A DNA stretch of 64,000 nt. It comes from Steinernema hermaphroditum (lineage: Eukaryota; Nematoda; Chromadorea; Rhabditida; Steinernematidae). The notes beneath the pieces are model-generated. The model worked only from the letters and a program-made list of their open reading frames with translations. It ran no database searches and had not been told where the DNA came from. Positions 35,961-49,138 of the stretch are shown piece after piece. The position numbers were made by a program, and so were the translations under genes. The stretch's first letter is position 1, and each line of letters opens with the position of its first letter. Where the stretch lies: contig CM059621.1 in the NCBI GenBank assembly GCA_030435675.1, positions 13,330,001 to 13,394,000 on the forward strand, given 5' to 3'.

Positions 35961-36974
35961 GATTCATTCCTTCTACGACCGCGTACACTGATGGGATTGC
36001 TATATTCTACTTGGATGTCGTGTGCCACACCGAATAAAGGATAAAACCAACGACTACAGACCAAAAATTGCTTTTTTGTGCATTTATGAGACATCCTTCA
36101 TGGCGTGCCATTGATTCGGGAAGGTGCATACAACTCGTTGGTGTATACAACTCGTCCCCTACAGCTGTTCTTTCGCAATATAGCTGTGCGTTGAGAAATA
36201 CGGGAGAGAGAAAAATTTTAAATTAGGGATGTCCGTTGATTAATGCAAAAGCATGAGAAGCAGACTAATCTGAATTTAGCTTTCGGAGAATTCTGCACTT
36301 CGCAGAAATAGAAAATAATACTTAATTGCACATAATTTATGTATCACATATATGTACCCTTGCGAACGAAACTTTATTACAAGTATGATGTGTCTCGATT
36401 CGAAAGGGCTTTATGCCTTTCGTGTGTTTACCAATAGTAGGGCTACTTGGTCTTAGCGCCAAAAGAGGAGCGCGAAATCGCGGGCACTTCCTTAACGCGA
36501 AATTCATTTCACGATAATCCTTGATTAAGGATATTGCAAAAAATACTCACGTAATAAGATATTCCGTACGGGAAAAGAGTTACTATTGGAAGTAGAATGC
36601 GTCTTACGGTAGATATAAGAATGTATGTCGTAGATTATGTATTCTCGCGTGACATCATGGAAATTAGGACTAGATTGGTATCGAGAAATCTCTCACTCAC
36701 GAATACATATGTATTTGCAAGTATGCGATTCCGAAACGTCACTTCAAATAACGTATTAATACATTTCAGAGACTAGTATAAGGGGAAATGGAAGGTCTAT
36801 TCAGCTGATGATTCAGAGAGATTTGGAAGCTCTTAGCCGTTAGGTGACCAAATGCCAAATAGATGACCAAATGGTGATCAGCAGCGAACGTCATTACTCC
36901 GCAAAAATGTTAGAGTCCAGTGATCTATTCACATTTGTAAAATCGCGTTATCGGCGCAAAACACGAGCAGATGA

Positions 36975-37410
36975 AACCAAGGAACCACTTGAACTGAAGT
37001 TAAGGTAAGTTCATCGACATACAAGCTGACAACTAGATGGCCATGTCAGATACAAAAAAAGAGCTCCAAAAATAAGCTTGACTTAATGGAATCATCGGAA
37101 TGGAACCGTGTCGGAAATTTCGAAGTGTCCCTACGGCAACTAATGTTACATTCGCGCTACGTTAAAAAGGATAAAATTAATGATTAGTGGTTAAAATTAG
37201 TGGTTAAAATAGTGATGCTCAGATGCATTCTAAAAATTACGGAATAAACTAATTATTTATTTGCAGTACAAACTTAGAAATCGGAGGAGGACTGACCTAT
37301 GGACAGCAAAAATCAGCTTAACTTAATGGAACCACTAGACCTGAAATTAGGGTAAGTTCATACATACCAGTTTTCAACGAGATGGCCATGTCAGAAACAA
37401 GAAAAAACAA
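36975..37410. repeat. Direct repeat pair
   Basis: Two diverged copies (about 36975-37060 and 37325-37410) share GGAACCACT, a GGTAAGTTCAT block and GATGGCCATGTCAGA at the same spacing. Confidence 0.5.
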
Positions 37411-40126
37411 ACACATCTTTCGAATTATCGGATTACTCGTCACATCCTATTTGACATAACAGGTTCTTCTGTTCATTCTCGTCACAAAAGAGAGCCCATC
37501 AAGACGGAGAGTTAAACCGTGCCGAATTGCTCCTTGACCCACAAAGCGCCTTAATCGTTTTGCGTTCTCCCGATGTGTTCTGAACTGCAATAACGTCGCC
37601 TCAACTTGTGTTTGTTTACATACGCCACGGGCGTCATTTGCCTCGCGAAAAGATTTCGCCCAAAAACGGCTGTCATCGCGCAAGTCGCAATTTCGCCACG
37701 CTTCATCGGAGTGACATTTCGCGCGAACGCCGTTGTCGCCGCGAACCGCTCAATCGACGCCATCCGGAAGGGATCGATTTCGGAGCAGAAAAAAAAACGC
37801 TTTCGAAGAGAAGAATCAAGCAATCAAATAAAAAGTAGTTATTGCTAATAAAGCCCAAGAGAGAGATACTTTCGTACATTGCGTCAAGAAGGACCACTCT
37901 CTCAACTCAGTTCTGAGAGAGCGAACGAACATTTCCTTTGTGATGATTTTCGGCACGTTTATACCAGAAAATTTCCAAAAATCTGCACTTATATGCATCT
38001 ACTTCGGGAACATACGAAAGCCCCGAAAATTCGTTCCGTTCATATGTTGGGAATATGGCGCACTTTCGTTTGATCTCAAAAAATGCAATAATTCCGGACT
38101 CTAACATGAAATGCAGGGAATTCATGGTTATCTATGATACATTTCAATTATGAACGAGCCTTTGTTCCAAATCAAACCAGAGGCGGACTTCAGAGTTTCA
38201 ACGGCTTGACAGGCACTACGACCCCTTGGTATTCCAGGCCTTCTGTGAGCTGGGACGATCACTGCGCCAAGTCGGACCTCATTCAACTCATTTTAAAGAG
38301 AGCGAACCGACCGATCGCCAGAAAGCAAAGTTAATCTCCCCTCCCCCACCCCAAAAAAAGTGTGATAAATAAATACTAAAAATTTTCATCTGGGAAGGAA
38401 ACAGAGTAAGGCAAGGAAGGAACAAGGAAGAGAATAATGAAATGGACTGTGATTACTCTTTTCAGTAATAATTCCTAATTTGAATACGAACCGCATGTGT
38501 CACAGTTAAACCAGCGTCTACGACATAAATAAAGGTGATGATCACCGGAACCATAACAACTTTCTGCATAAAATGCTCCACACACTAGATAAAAAAAATC
38601 TTCCAATTCATATAGAAGTTGTATATAAAACATAGAACACGATCATAACCAGACCGACCAATGGAGCTGTAAATACTGCAAAAATACTAAACAGTGCAGG
38701 AGCCGAACCGAATCTCAAAGGCCAGCGAAGGTAAAATTAAGACGCCGAGGAAAAAGCGCCAAGTTGAGAAGTAATTGGCCACAAAGCGCTCGAGATTCTA
38801 TCCCGATAAATAATCAACGTTACATGTGATATCGTTGTATACAGTACACAATGAAGCACTCCACGCGAGCACAGAAAAAAAAGCGAAAAACTGACATATG
38901 AAGCAATCTGATCAGTTGATGCAATCTTAAACAATGATGCAACACGGAAAACATATCAAAAAATATCCAAATGATACATGCCTATTACAACCATGACGTG
39001 CAAAGAGTGGCCAAAAAAATGTACCATGATATTCTGACACTTATGTAAGAAGCTATAATTATAATTACTTCTAAACACGATTGTTTTAAGGTATCCTTAT
39101 GCCGTTCGCAAAAATTCGATACAAAGTAGCTTGACTGAACATGGAAAGACAAAGCACATTGTGCTAATGCCACTCAAGCAAACCTGCCTTTCCTTAGACG
39201 CTGCTTCTGCGATCGCGCCCGAGTCAGCGGATGGAACCGAAAGTGTTCGAACTTGATTTCCGGATTCGTCACTACCATCTCATTCTCCGGCCTGTGGCAC
39301 CAGCAATTCAGAATCCGCTCTTCCCGGCGCCAAAATGTGGCAACATCGGTTTTGCGGTGGCACTAAGATCACTCAAATCGGCGACGGCGAGACGAAACAG
39401 ATGCGGCGGCGGTCGTGTCGAGGGCAGCCACTCGGGCAGTAAATCTCGCGAAGAGCAAAACGGTCCGACTTCTTTTTCTTATTATTTACATCTGCATAAT
39501 CCCGCAAACGACGCGACCAACTGTCGCCACCACGAACGACGCCGTTTTTGTCCCGACGCAACGGAAGTGTTCGTTTTTTGCGCTTGTTGATAATAAATTG
39601 GATTTGCGGAACGGACACCACTCGACGGTGCCGTCGCGATTCTCGACGACGTCGTCAGTGGCAGATGACGACGACGACGGATATCGGAACTGGTCCTAAT
39701 TCCTATTTTGAAGCCAGAGGATGCGCCGAGGATGTACGAAAGATGAGTGGATGCGAAAGAACGGCGTACAGCAGCGATTTCAGAGGGAAAATTCGTCTGT
39801 TTTCCATTAGACGCGTAATTTATTAATAAACTTTCAAAGTGTCCATTAAGTGTTCGGTTATCTTAGCGAAACGACGCGCGAAGTGTCCCATATTTGTTGT
39901 GTTACTTCGACATTGTATGTATCTGTATAAATTTTGGATTCTAGCCAACTGCTCAAAAATAATTTTGTTATATCCACTGATGATAAGTCAAAATGTTCGG
40001 GTTGAGTTCCTTTGTGTATTGAAAAATTTATGAACACAATCCGTTTGTGCATCAGAAAAAGAAGCAGATGAGTCTTTACGAAGCTAGCTAGCGGTATACT
40101 TCTCTGTAGTTAGCACTGTGGTTCTA

Positions 40127-40139
40127 TTAGGTTGGTGCA
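40127..40139 (+). repeat. Solo mariner-like terminal repeat
   Basis: TA followed by TTAGGTTGGTGCA matches the outer end of mariner inverted repeats and resembles the intact element at 58.7 kb. I found no partner end nearby, so this is probably a remnant. Confidence 0.35.
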
Positions 40140-40872
40140 TTGAAAAAGGGCCATTTGGCAAGGGGTTCCGGTCAGCTTGAGCGAATGTTGGCATCGGTTT
40201 TATAATGGCATCGGTTTCGAAAATCACTCGATTTTAATATCCAGGAACACAAAATAAAACGATAAAAACGTGATATCACAAAAGAAGTAAACTGTTTAGT
40301 GCTAGAAGCCAATAGGTTACTGTATGTCATGGACACCCCCCTACACTCCTATTGTACTCCTATTGGCATGTTCAGTGCCATTCACAAATTGCAGATGTTG
40401 TACGCGCTGTGGTGTGCATTAAGTGTTAAACGGCAATTGCTATTTACGTCTATCCCGTGGGGTTGTCGAAGGCACTCATATAGCGGTATCAAATCCAAGA
40501 ATACCGAAATGACCATTCAGCGTTCAGCTTAACGTTTCCAGTTAATTGAGCAGCACTACAGCCTATGGATACCAGAAATGCAAAGCTGCTGTGCATATAT
40601 AAGAAGTAAAAGACTTCGATAGTATAGATTGGAAATGCCACCAGCAGGACAAAAATATCGCAGTTTGGACGCACACAGTGGATCTCACCTTCCCCGGTGT
40701 ATCCAAGTTATCCACTTTCATTGAACTAACCCGTAATTTTCGGAAATTACGAAAGGTACAGATGCCTCAGAAACAAAAACATTCCAAATGTGTGCGTGAT
40801 TTGGAGGAACATGCCAGAAAACAAAAATTTAATTGTGACAGTCAGAATGGACAGAATATCTTTGATAGATCG

Positions 40873-41260
40873 ATTTGAACGATTTCGATCGGCAATTCAG
40901 TGAGGCTCCTTAAAAGGGTGAAAAGGTAAACTCTCGGCTATCGTACATTTCCTTTCATTTTCGGTGAAGTGAAATTCCAGCAAATTATCGAAAATATCTT
41001 TGAAGATAGGTGAAATCAGTAAATAGGTAATTGCTGACATAGTCTAAGAAGTGATGTGCCTAGCCATATGGACTAGTGGGTGGACAGAAAATCCCATAAA
41101 AAGCGAAATGCATCCAAATATGTCACAAATAGTTGATTTGAACGATTACCAACGATTTGAAGCAATTCTTTGAGCAGCCTAAGGAGGGAACTTGAAAAGT
41201 TCTTTAAAATCTCGGCTATTGCCGACATCCATTCACTATCGGTAAACTGTTAAAGCATTG
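40873..41260. repeat. Diverged direct duplication
   Basis: Two copies starting near 40873 and 41142 share GATTTGAACGATT, then AATTC(A/T) with a GAGGCTCC/GAGCAGCC block, then CTCGGCTAT and a TTTCGGTGAA/TATCGGTAAA block. No coding potential was recognised. Confidence 0.4.
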
Positions 41261-41712
41261 TTAAATCAAATTCTAAAAAATGTACTGTATCTTATCTTAT
41301 TATATCTTTGAAGTACCATCATGCATCACTTCAGTGAGGATCAACAGTGTGCTTTGTTGTTAATGTCTAAAGCTACAACTAAGGCTGACCTACATCGGTT
41401 AAAAAATTGCGTCCAAATTGCAGAAGGCAAGTCCACCAGTGTAAATCATTCAAATATGGACGGAGCGAAGCGAAAATGGTAACAAAGCGCAGCATATCTG
41501 ACTCGCAAATGTTATTTCAAAGGACACAACAGAGATTAGGGCACACAACGTCCGTCGCCTAATCTGGCCCGTCCAGTAAACACCACGGTTTCCACACTTC
41601 GACTTACGTTTCACAATCAAAGACGTTTGTCGCTTCCTTTTGCGAAAATCCTTTTTCGGCGACTTTTCCACTATCGCCGTCGTCTCCATGGCGCCAATCT
41701 GAGGAACGACTT

Positions 41713-44700
41713 TTACAGCTTCTTCTCTCGGCACGGCGCGCAACAAATCTCGCACTTCGCCTCTCCGGACGACGCTTTCGGTGCACTTGTCGTCGGCACG
41801 TCAACCTCGGCTTAAGTCCATGAATAATAGATCGGCCACCGCCTCTTTGGGAGAATAGCGCGATGATGCCGGAAGAGATTTGCAGAAGACACCGAAGCTG
41901 GACAAGAGGGACGAAGGGGGATTAGCTGACTTAGGTTAAAAGTAGAGTGAAGAGACGTGACAACGGGTCAATTTGTAACGGATGATGTTTGGACGGCTTT
42001 GCACGAGAACATAAGAAGTTAACGAGCGGCAAACAATCTCTTCGTATTACAGCAGTAGGGAAAAAGAGAGAGGCAGACGAGGAACGATTTGTAAAGTACG
42101 AAAAAACTGAAGTTTTGCAAAACTCGCAAAGTTCAAACTGAAGTATATATAGTGCCGCTGACAAGGAGGGAAACGAAGTTACTGATTTCTAAACAAAGCC
42201 ACGTTCTTGAAATGAGCGCATTGTATGTTAACATGTTAACAAAAATTGATGTTTTGCGTTATCAATAGTTTTCAAAATTCGTAGAGCAAATGATAGATGT
42301 TCAAAAATAGGGAGACAGGATAGGTCAAGCACAGGGCCAGAGAAAACAGAAAGAAAACATCGCAACATCCAACTGTTCGAGAAGCTCCGAAAGATGTCAG
42401 AAGCTATACGAAAGCGGAATTAAGCCCGAAGCCCAAGAAAGTTGGCAAAAGAATACAGAATCGCAATGAGAAGTGTCCGGCAAATATTGAAAGACGTTTC
42501 TTTGCAAGAAAGCGAAAGGTCCGAGCACTGCAAAATAAACATAACCGACTTCAAAAATATCGTTTGATGAAGGTCAGCTCCGCCGGACTATTCAATTCAT
42601 ATTCAGAAAGATGGCAGATGACGACCGATCCCCCATCGCAAAAATTTGATAGAAATTAAAAGTTTCCTTTGGTGTGAAAAAGTAAATTTCGTGGAATCGA
42701 TGAACGAACTTCAAAAATGCTACAGGGATGGTCAGATAAACTGCAGCATTTTTGATTCGTTGATTTAGTTGATCTACGAGACCACTCAGATTTAGATTTT
42801 TTTTTCAGATTTATTTTGCAATCTCATAAGTTCACACAAAGTTGCACCCAGATATAACCACCAATCAGGTGTAGGATTTTCTTGTTGCCTCGTCTCACTC
42901 CTTATTTAGCTTCACTGCTTAGAGCACTCAGTAAGTTTTATTGTCATATTCGTGTTCCGCGTCCTATGTTCCGCCCTGAACACCTGTTCGGATATGGGGT
43001 CAGGCGAGTCGGTGATCGCTACAGGGATACAGGACAGGTCAAAGACAAGGCGAAGGCCAGTTACGCATGTTCGGGACTCGGCCGAATCCTGTTCACCGAT
43101 GACAAGCTATCCACAGTCGAACCGTCCAACTCAATTACCAGAATCATCGGCTGTTTATCTGGCCCGCCTATTTAAAAACCTTTATCGTCTCGAATAACTT
43201 CTGACAAATGCAGAAAGAACGCCGTAATGAGCCCATTTTCAGTGTATTTCTTCCATCCAAGTTTCTTACTATGCGTGAAAGTATGACATTGCCGGGAAAC
43301 ATTCCTCGTTTTCTGTGCTCAATGATATTATATTCAAAAATAGAGCTGAAAATGAGAGTGTCTCGTTAAAAGTGTTAGAACTCTCTTGCAAGTGAATGGC
43401 CCATGTTGCACCCAAAAATTCGGAAATAAAAGTTTCCTTTGCTCTGCAAATGTGTGCGTAATTCTATGGATGAAAAAGATTTTAGCTGCTACTTTGAATT
43501 CTCGCTTATCAGCATCATTCATGCGATCATCACCGATCAGCATCATTTCCGAAAGGTCCAAAAATGTGACTCTCTTCTTCGACGTCACCGTCCCTTATTT
43601 ATTGCCGTCGGGTCAGATCATTCACATACGGAAACCATTCCTTCGATCTCAACAAGTCGAAAGCGTCTCAAAAATATTGTATTCACCATTTGATCAACAC
43701 ACATATCTAGGAATGAAACTGAAAGGATTGAACTATTTGCATTGAGGATGTTTTCTTTGTTCACAGCCTGTCAAAGTGATAGATGAATTCAAAACAATCA
43801 ATGCAGCAATAAATATTTTTACGCATTTGAGAACGCCGGATTGACGGCACTCTGGGGGATAAAAAAGAGAGCAAAAACAAGAAAGCGCCGCGTCGAAAAC
43901 ACGAAAGTAAAAACAGCCTATGGGAGTGTTTCAAAGCACCTAGAAAGCCAAACGGACCTGCCAAATGGTGACAAAAATTGTCGTCTGCACTTTCTTAGGA
44001 CTGCGAAACAAAGGTCAAAAATTGGAGAGTTGCCGAGAAAGTAGCTGGAATGTCAGAGTTTTACAATAATCGGCTGTTTTTTTTATGTTTTAAATGCAGT
44101 TCTAAAGTGCGAAGGCGAGGCTGATCTGATCACAGTTGCAATGTTAAAAGGTCTTCAGATGAGGAAATATTGCCTGAATTACAGATGCTCTCGAGCAATC
44201 GGACAATGTTGAACAATGTATGACATTGACTTGAGTGGAGAGAAATTCTGAGACATGGAAGGGAATGAAGACCATTTGAGCGGACCGTTAGGCGGATATA
44301 TGTACAATCAGATAATTACAGGGTACATCAGTCCTACCAGAGTAGAACTCGAAACAAATTGTTCACAGCTTCGGCCAAAACTAGAACAAAAGCGTGCCTA
44401 ACAAAGGAACTAATTAGCGGCTGCAGCGCCCCTCTACCGGCGAGCAAAAGGTTCCTCCTAAGTGCATCCAATCGAGCACTAAATGGCGCTCATAATTCGG
44501 CGCTCTGCGTGCACTCCGCCGCACAAATTGGAGTCAAACACAGAGAACGACGACTTCAACAAGCGGCGTGAGAGCAAAACTATCGAAATCCTTTATTTTA
44601 GTCCAAGGAGGGTCGTCGGCGCCACACACGTCGCGTGCAGATTGGTCGCGGCGGCGTCCTTCGCGCACAAATCTCCGGGGACCACCTCGGCCGCGTGCAC

Positions 44701-47700
44701 ATTGCAATATATAACCAGGATAAAGCATCGCCAACGGCGATAGTCGTCCGACTCTGCTGAACACAGAAAGCGAAAAAAAAACGTAAAGCGCCGTTTTGGG
44801 CTTTGGTTAATGGATGTGGACATGGTTACGCACAAGGATGATGTTACATCAACGGAAATGTCCCACAGGGACCGGCGCTAAGACGGCGCTATAAATATGG
44901 GCAAATTGAATTATCCGGAAGTTCAGCGATGACTAACGATTGCGACGGAGCTGGTCAATCGCAATGCTCCTAAGTTGATGTGTTATTATGTTTGACTGTT
45001 TCTTATGGAAAAGATTCGAAACGAAGAAAGGACTTCACAAAACAAATCCAAAAATTCGTCAACCGGTCCTATGAGTGAACATATTTTTCGTGCGTTTGTA
45101 ACGATCACAATTCTGATCAGATTTCGCTTTCGTTCTATCAGGAATGAGTTGAGTGAGCGGTTGTTCTCGGCCTTTTGTTTTACCTTTTGTTCTGTTTTTA
45201 AAATAATCTGCCAATCTACCAATGCAAGTTACCAGTTCCTAAAAATTTTGTGGATGTTTCATTTGTGCCAGTCCGTTCGCTTTCCCCGACTCCCAGAAGG
45301 CCTGGTACACCAGGGAAATGTAGTTTCGTCTACGGTAGAAAGAATGAACGGTGCAGTACTTGCACTTCTTGCGGCGCAACGCCTTTGATTTGGAAATACA
45401 GGCCGTTTCATACAAGGGGATAATACGCGTAATGTGGTGATGTGTATGTGTGTTCTTCTAGAGTCACCGTGTTTTTCTCGCAAAAAAAGTACCTCATGCT
45501 GCTAAAAAGCTATAATGTCGTTTATAGGTTACTCCTAGGTATCGTGAGCACACTGTACCGATTTAATGAACGGGTTAAAAACACCATTTTATTGGGTTGT
45601 TCTAAATGACCGCTAGATATTCTCGTTTTCGCTAAAAATGACTCGACTTACCGTTTCCCATATTATCCGTCATTTCACAATTTCTGATATTTCACAAGCA
45701 TGCAGAGAATAGTTAATGAAGACGGACGTCAAATGCAATAAGTGCTTCCCTATGTCCTGTTGGCCCCGTCGACGACAAAGGCCCGGAAATTAGCCTTCCT
45801 GCGGTGTGCCCCCATAACTGACCTCCAAACACTTCGTTTCCGTTCTGGATGGTGTACGACCGCGCCGTGTACTTGTTCAGGTCGCCGCCTTTGAACTCGC
45901 TGGTCGTCTTGCTTTCGCGCGTCCGTTTCTTCGTCATAAACACCTAAAACATTCATTAATAGTGTGTGGAAAGGGCGACTTCATGTATGATAGGAGAAGG
46001 CGAACCTTATGTGAGGAACTCATGCACTTCGCCGGATGAGTCGGCGCGAAAGAAAAGCAAAAAGCGTGAAGATGCCTCAGGCTGATTTGCACAATTAGAT
46101 TTCGGTGGGAGGCGGAGAGGATTGGAGGAAGAGTGAAGATGGTAATCCGATCCGCTTGGCCCAATGAACTCGCCCCGGCGACCCACTCGCGATTTGGGAG
46201 ATCGATCCCGGCGCTTAAGAGTTTCCCACGAATGAGAAGATTAAGGGATTGTTTGTTCTTTTGATGTGTATCAATTTCATATTATAGTATTCGTGCTTTT
46301 GGTCACTTACACTGTGTTGGAATCTCACGGTTGTTTTCAAAAATAGTATATGAGAGAAATGTTTCCAGTTTTCCTGTTTACATTCCGATTTGTCAGAAAA
46401 TCGCTATAAAAATCCTCAAAAATGTTTGCTCCACAACTTCCAGAGATTCCTGACACAACTAAAAATGGAACACAAAAACACAAGTCATGTTTTCGTTTTT
46501 TACAGTGACGCTCCAGTCCTGTCACCGTTCTGTTGGTAATAAGTGCTCTATTATCTTGATCTTCTCATAAGAAGACCGCGTGTGGAAGACGCTGAATCAG
46601 ATGGCGAGACGAGCTCAAGAAGGCGATGATGCCGCATGAATGCAAGGCCCGAACGGGAAGAATGCAATCAATGATCCGTGAATTGTAGCAATACTGATTC
46701 GGAATAAACAGTTACAATTATCTTCATTTTTCTTCGAAAATGTTTTTATCGATTGAACGATTGAACGCTATCTTCTGACACTGCTGAATTTATGGCTATT
46801 GGTTGCAGATGCCAAAATGAGCAAATGTTTCTAGAAAATGAACCGCACCTTTTAGGCCTATTCATCAGCACTCATGTCACGTGCCGGAACTTAGCGTTCT
46901 ATGAAGAAAAAAAGAAATCCTGACTAGTTAGACTAGTCCATTTAGCAGTATTGCTGCTAAATGTACTAGAGCTTCTGTGATTTAGTACTGCTGCAATACT
47001 AAATCACAGAAGCTTTCCTCCAACAGACAATCAAAGTATGCGAAATACGAAGGCGATAATGTTTCCTTGAGAAGTTTGAACTTCCAGAATATTCAACTCG
47101 TGAAACTCGTTGGGTTCCGACACGAAATGCCTGAATGTCATTGCTCAAAGCTTACGGCTTTTCAAAGTATCAATTCCGCAAAGAAGACTCGAAACCGTCG
47201 CCAGACCATGACTGAATGTTTCTTTGAATGCAATGGAATGCGAACTCAAAAATTTTATTTTGAACAACTAAATCATGATAAACGTGACTCAATATGCACT
47301 AGAATAAAAAAGGGATTGTCTCCCAATTAACAGGAAGGAAGATTTTCAAAGAACTACCGCTAATAAAACGGAATAGATTAAGATAGATGAGGTACAGAAA
47401 AAGTAAAAACGCAAAAATAGCAAGAAGCATTACTCACTCCATGACGCTATCGGAAGATGAAGAGAAGGCGAACAAAAATTATCGGAAGCAGAATATTAAA
47501 TGCAAAAATTACAGATATTATGGATCATTGCCACGATCACAGTCAGCCTTTGATTGTACACCGTCTTCTGAAAACGGCCTGTACCCCAAAACTTTAAAAC
47601 AAAAAAATATCAGGGGATATTACTCATCCAACGGTGTCATCACAAACAAAACACGAAGAAGACATACAGTTGGAATCTAGGGATAGATGATGTGTGCCAC

Positions 47701-48340
47701 GCTAACAAGATTGTGCACGGTACGGATACTTTTTAGAATTGGTACATTTACGGCTAAGTGCTATGGTTTTAACGCGCCTATAGCTCCACACCACTCCCCC
47801 CAAACAGCCTCTATCTATCTAATATCTACCGGTTCCATGCCGTGCTGTTCCTGGAACATCCGCATCCGGAAGCTCTCGTGCGCCATCTTAAAGGGACTCC
47901 TCTTGACCGTGGGCACGGGCGTTGCCGGGCGCTCCCAGTTCGCACTGGAGACGTTCGTCTGGACGTAAACACTCTGCGCCTCCGGCGACGACTGACACTC
48001 CTCGATGGAACAGCCCGACTGTCGGTGTGTCTCGGCGCTGCCTGTCCGGAGGACTGCTGTGCGGCCGCTCCTTGACTTCAGGAGCTCTACCGTATCCACG
48101 GAAAGCGTGGAGGGCGCTGAGGGGGGCAGCGGGATCTTGCCCGAGAAGATCTTCTTCCTCTGACTGTTCCTAATTAGGCGAAAAGAGGATTAGAGGCTAC
48201 CTGGAGGTAAGCAGTCCCCTGAGTGCCAGAGAGGAGGGACCCGGCTCGACGATCTTCGCCTCCGGAGAAGTGGGGTCGCTTCGGGGCGCCTCGGAGTCCG
48301 TCTTCTTGCGCTTCTCTTTCTCCTTGTCCTTGCCGGGCAT
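41713..48340 (-). CDS. Unidentified minus-strand gene, proximal-promoter form
   Basis: Four exons (48340-48201, 48169-47830, 45943-45823, 41810-41713) join in phase to 232 residues. I do not recognise the family. The N-terminus is very basic (MPGKDKEKEKRKKTDSE). The middle is polar with TVELLKSRSGRTAV and ends in FKMAHESFRMRMFQEQHGME. The shared exon 3 carries VFMTKKRTRESKTTSEFKGG and YTARSYTIQNGNEVFG. The last exon has KCEICCAPCREKKL before TAA, a cysteine cluster that could bind metal or be palmitoylated. No signal peptide or membrane segment is visible. GC-rich exons in AT-rich surroundings and exact phases support exons 1-3; the last exon is less certain. The first intron would be only 31 bp. 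An upstream first exon at 51.0 kb and a terminal exon at 34.4 kb are phase-compatible alternatives. Confidence 0.5.
42400..42570 (+). pseudogene. Decayed transposase fragment (mariner/Tc-like helix-turn-helix)
   Basis: One frame reads KLAKEYRIAMRSVRQILKDV, which resembles the LAKE...S.R.V..ILK helix-turn-helix of mariner/Tc-related transposases. The next frame continues ARKRKVRALQNKHNRLQKYR, like the following segment of such proteins, so at least one frameshift separates them. No terminal repeats were found around it. Confidence 0.4.
42600..45820. other. Gene-poor region, probable intron of the minus-strand gene
   Basis: AT-rich with many CAAAAAT words. A GC-rich island at 44.4-44.76 kb has open frames on both strands; no exon could be chosen with confidence. 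Confidence 0.35.
45140..45320. repeat. Dispersed repeat family copy (partial)
   Basis: GAATGAGTTGAGTGAGCGG, a TTCTCGGCC block and CTCCCAGAAGGCCTGG-like sequence occur in the same order as in the copies at 35.8, 61.4 and 63.1 kb, interrupted by unrelated AT-rich DNA. Confidence 0.45.
46570..46724 (+). pseudogene. Retrotransposon C-terminal tail, copy 1
   Basis: The frame RWRDELKKAMMPHECKARTG followed by RMQ matches the tail found at 49.1 kb (RWQDEFKAAMTTHAW, then TRARRMQ). This R-W-x-D-E...R.W-type tail is typical of the C-terminus of non-LTR retrotransposon polyproteins. Both copies end in a shared noncoding stretch (GAATTGTA...GGAAT...TTACAATT). Only the end is preserved, as expected for 5'-truncated insertions. 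Confidence 0.45.
46939..47014. repeat. Two adjacent hairpins, one with a perfect 18-bp stem
   Basis: Hairpin one: CATTTAGCAG / CTGCTAAATG (46939-46948, 46954-46963) with a 5-nt loop. Hairpin two: perfect 18-nt arms beginning AGCTTCTGTGATTTAGTA (46970-46987) and ending at 47014, with a 9-nt loop CTGCTGCAA. The two hairpins share TTTAG and CTGCTG words, as if derived from one palindromic unit. Confidence 0.8.
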
Positions 48341-49138
48341 CGGTCACTTCGGAAGCGCTCCGCGGGAATGCAGGACCGACGAAGGAAGCGGCGCAATTAG
48401 GGGACACTCAGAGGTGTCCGATGAATAGGAGAGAAAATGAAGCCGTTGTGGGAGCCCCGGATGGAACAAACACCACCAAGACGACGACACCGTCGGGATC
48501 GATTAAGCTCCTGGTGCCGAGGGGCTTCTTCGACTGATTAGCCCAAAAATCCCCGCGCGACGCCAAGGTGCTTAGGCACGCGATGGGTGGCGCGCGCGCC
48601 AAGCCGAGGAGAAAACACGAACCGCATCCGGTGTCGAAGAGATTGATTTTCAGCACTAATGAAAAATTTCGCGGGATGCTGACTTCTGTTGATGACTGTG
48701 ACTACATCGCTTTATGGTCCTTCACGCGCAGCCGCCGTAATTAATTAAAGTTTGACGCCGGCAGACAGCGTGTTTGTACCATTAATGAAGAAGTACTGTC
48801 CGGAGAAGGAGTTAGTCATAGGATTATGGTTGATCTGCTCTGATTGTCAGCTGATATGGATTGTATGGTCATTAAGAATATTGAATTTAGACTGGGATCA
48901 TTGAGATTTTGGTTTGCTGCTCTTCATAAAAGTCACAGTTATCAGTCATTCATAGAGTCCGTTTCGTTTCTTATTGCTCAAAAACAACGTTTCGCGTATA
49001 TATGTAGCTCAAATTGACCGTTCAGAGAAAAGAGAAATAGAGTTCACATTGGCTCACAGATATAGAAAAAAAACTGTTAGTGCAATTTTAAACTCCTTCA
49101 ATCAATGTAGAGAAAGATGTCGAATGAAGGCGAAGATG

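Larger units (their letters stand above)
34620..41700. other. Gene-poor region, possible long intron
   Basis: Mostly AT-rich. GC-richer islands at 37.59-37.81 and 39.2-39.7 kb have open frames on both strands, and I cannot decide whether they are exons or regulatory DNA. The 39.7 kb island has an acceptor-like AGGAATTAG followed by a minus-strand frame with PSSSSSATDDVVENRDGTV. Repeats are present at 35.8, 37.0/37.35 and 40.9/41.15 kb. Confidence 0.35.

Noticed and set aside
39231..39590. 119-codon plus-strand frame in a GC-rich island
   Set aside because: Both strands are open, no ATG context or splice signals favour it, and the peptide has no domain. It could be a regulatory island.
44593..44835. 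80-codon minus-strand frame with a hydrophobic stretch and spaced cysteines
   Set aside because: A competing frame on the same strand and one on the plus strand are equally open, no splice structure decides between them, and the apparent poly(A) signal overlaps the stop codon.
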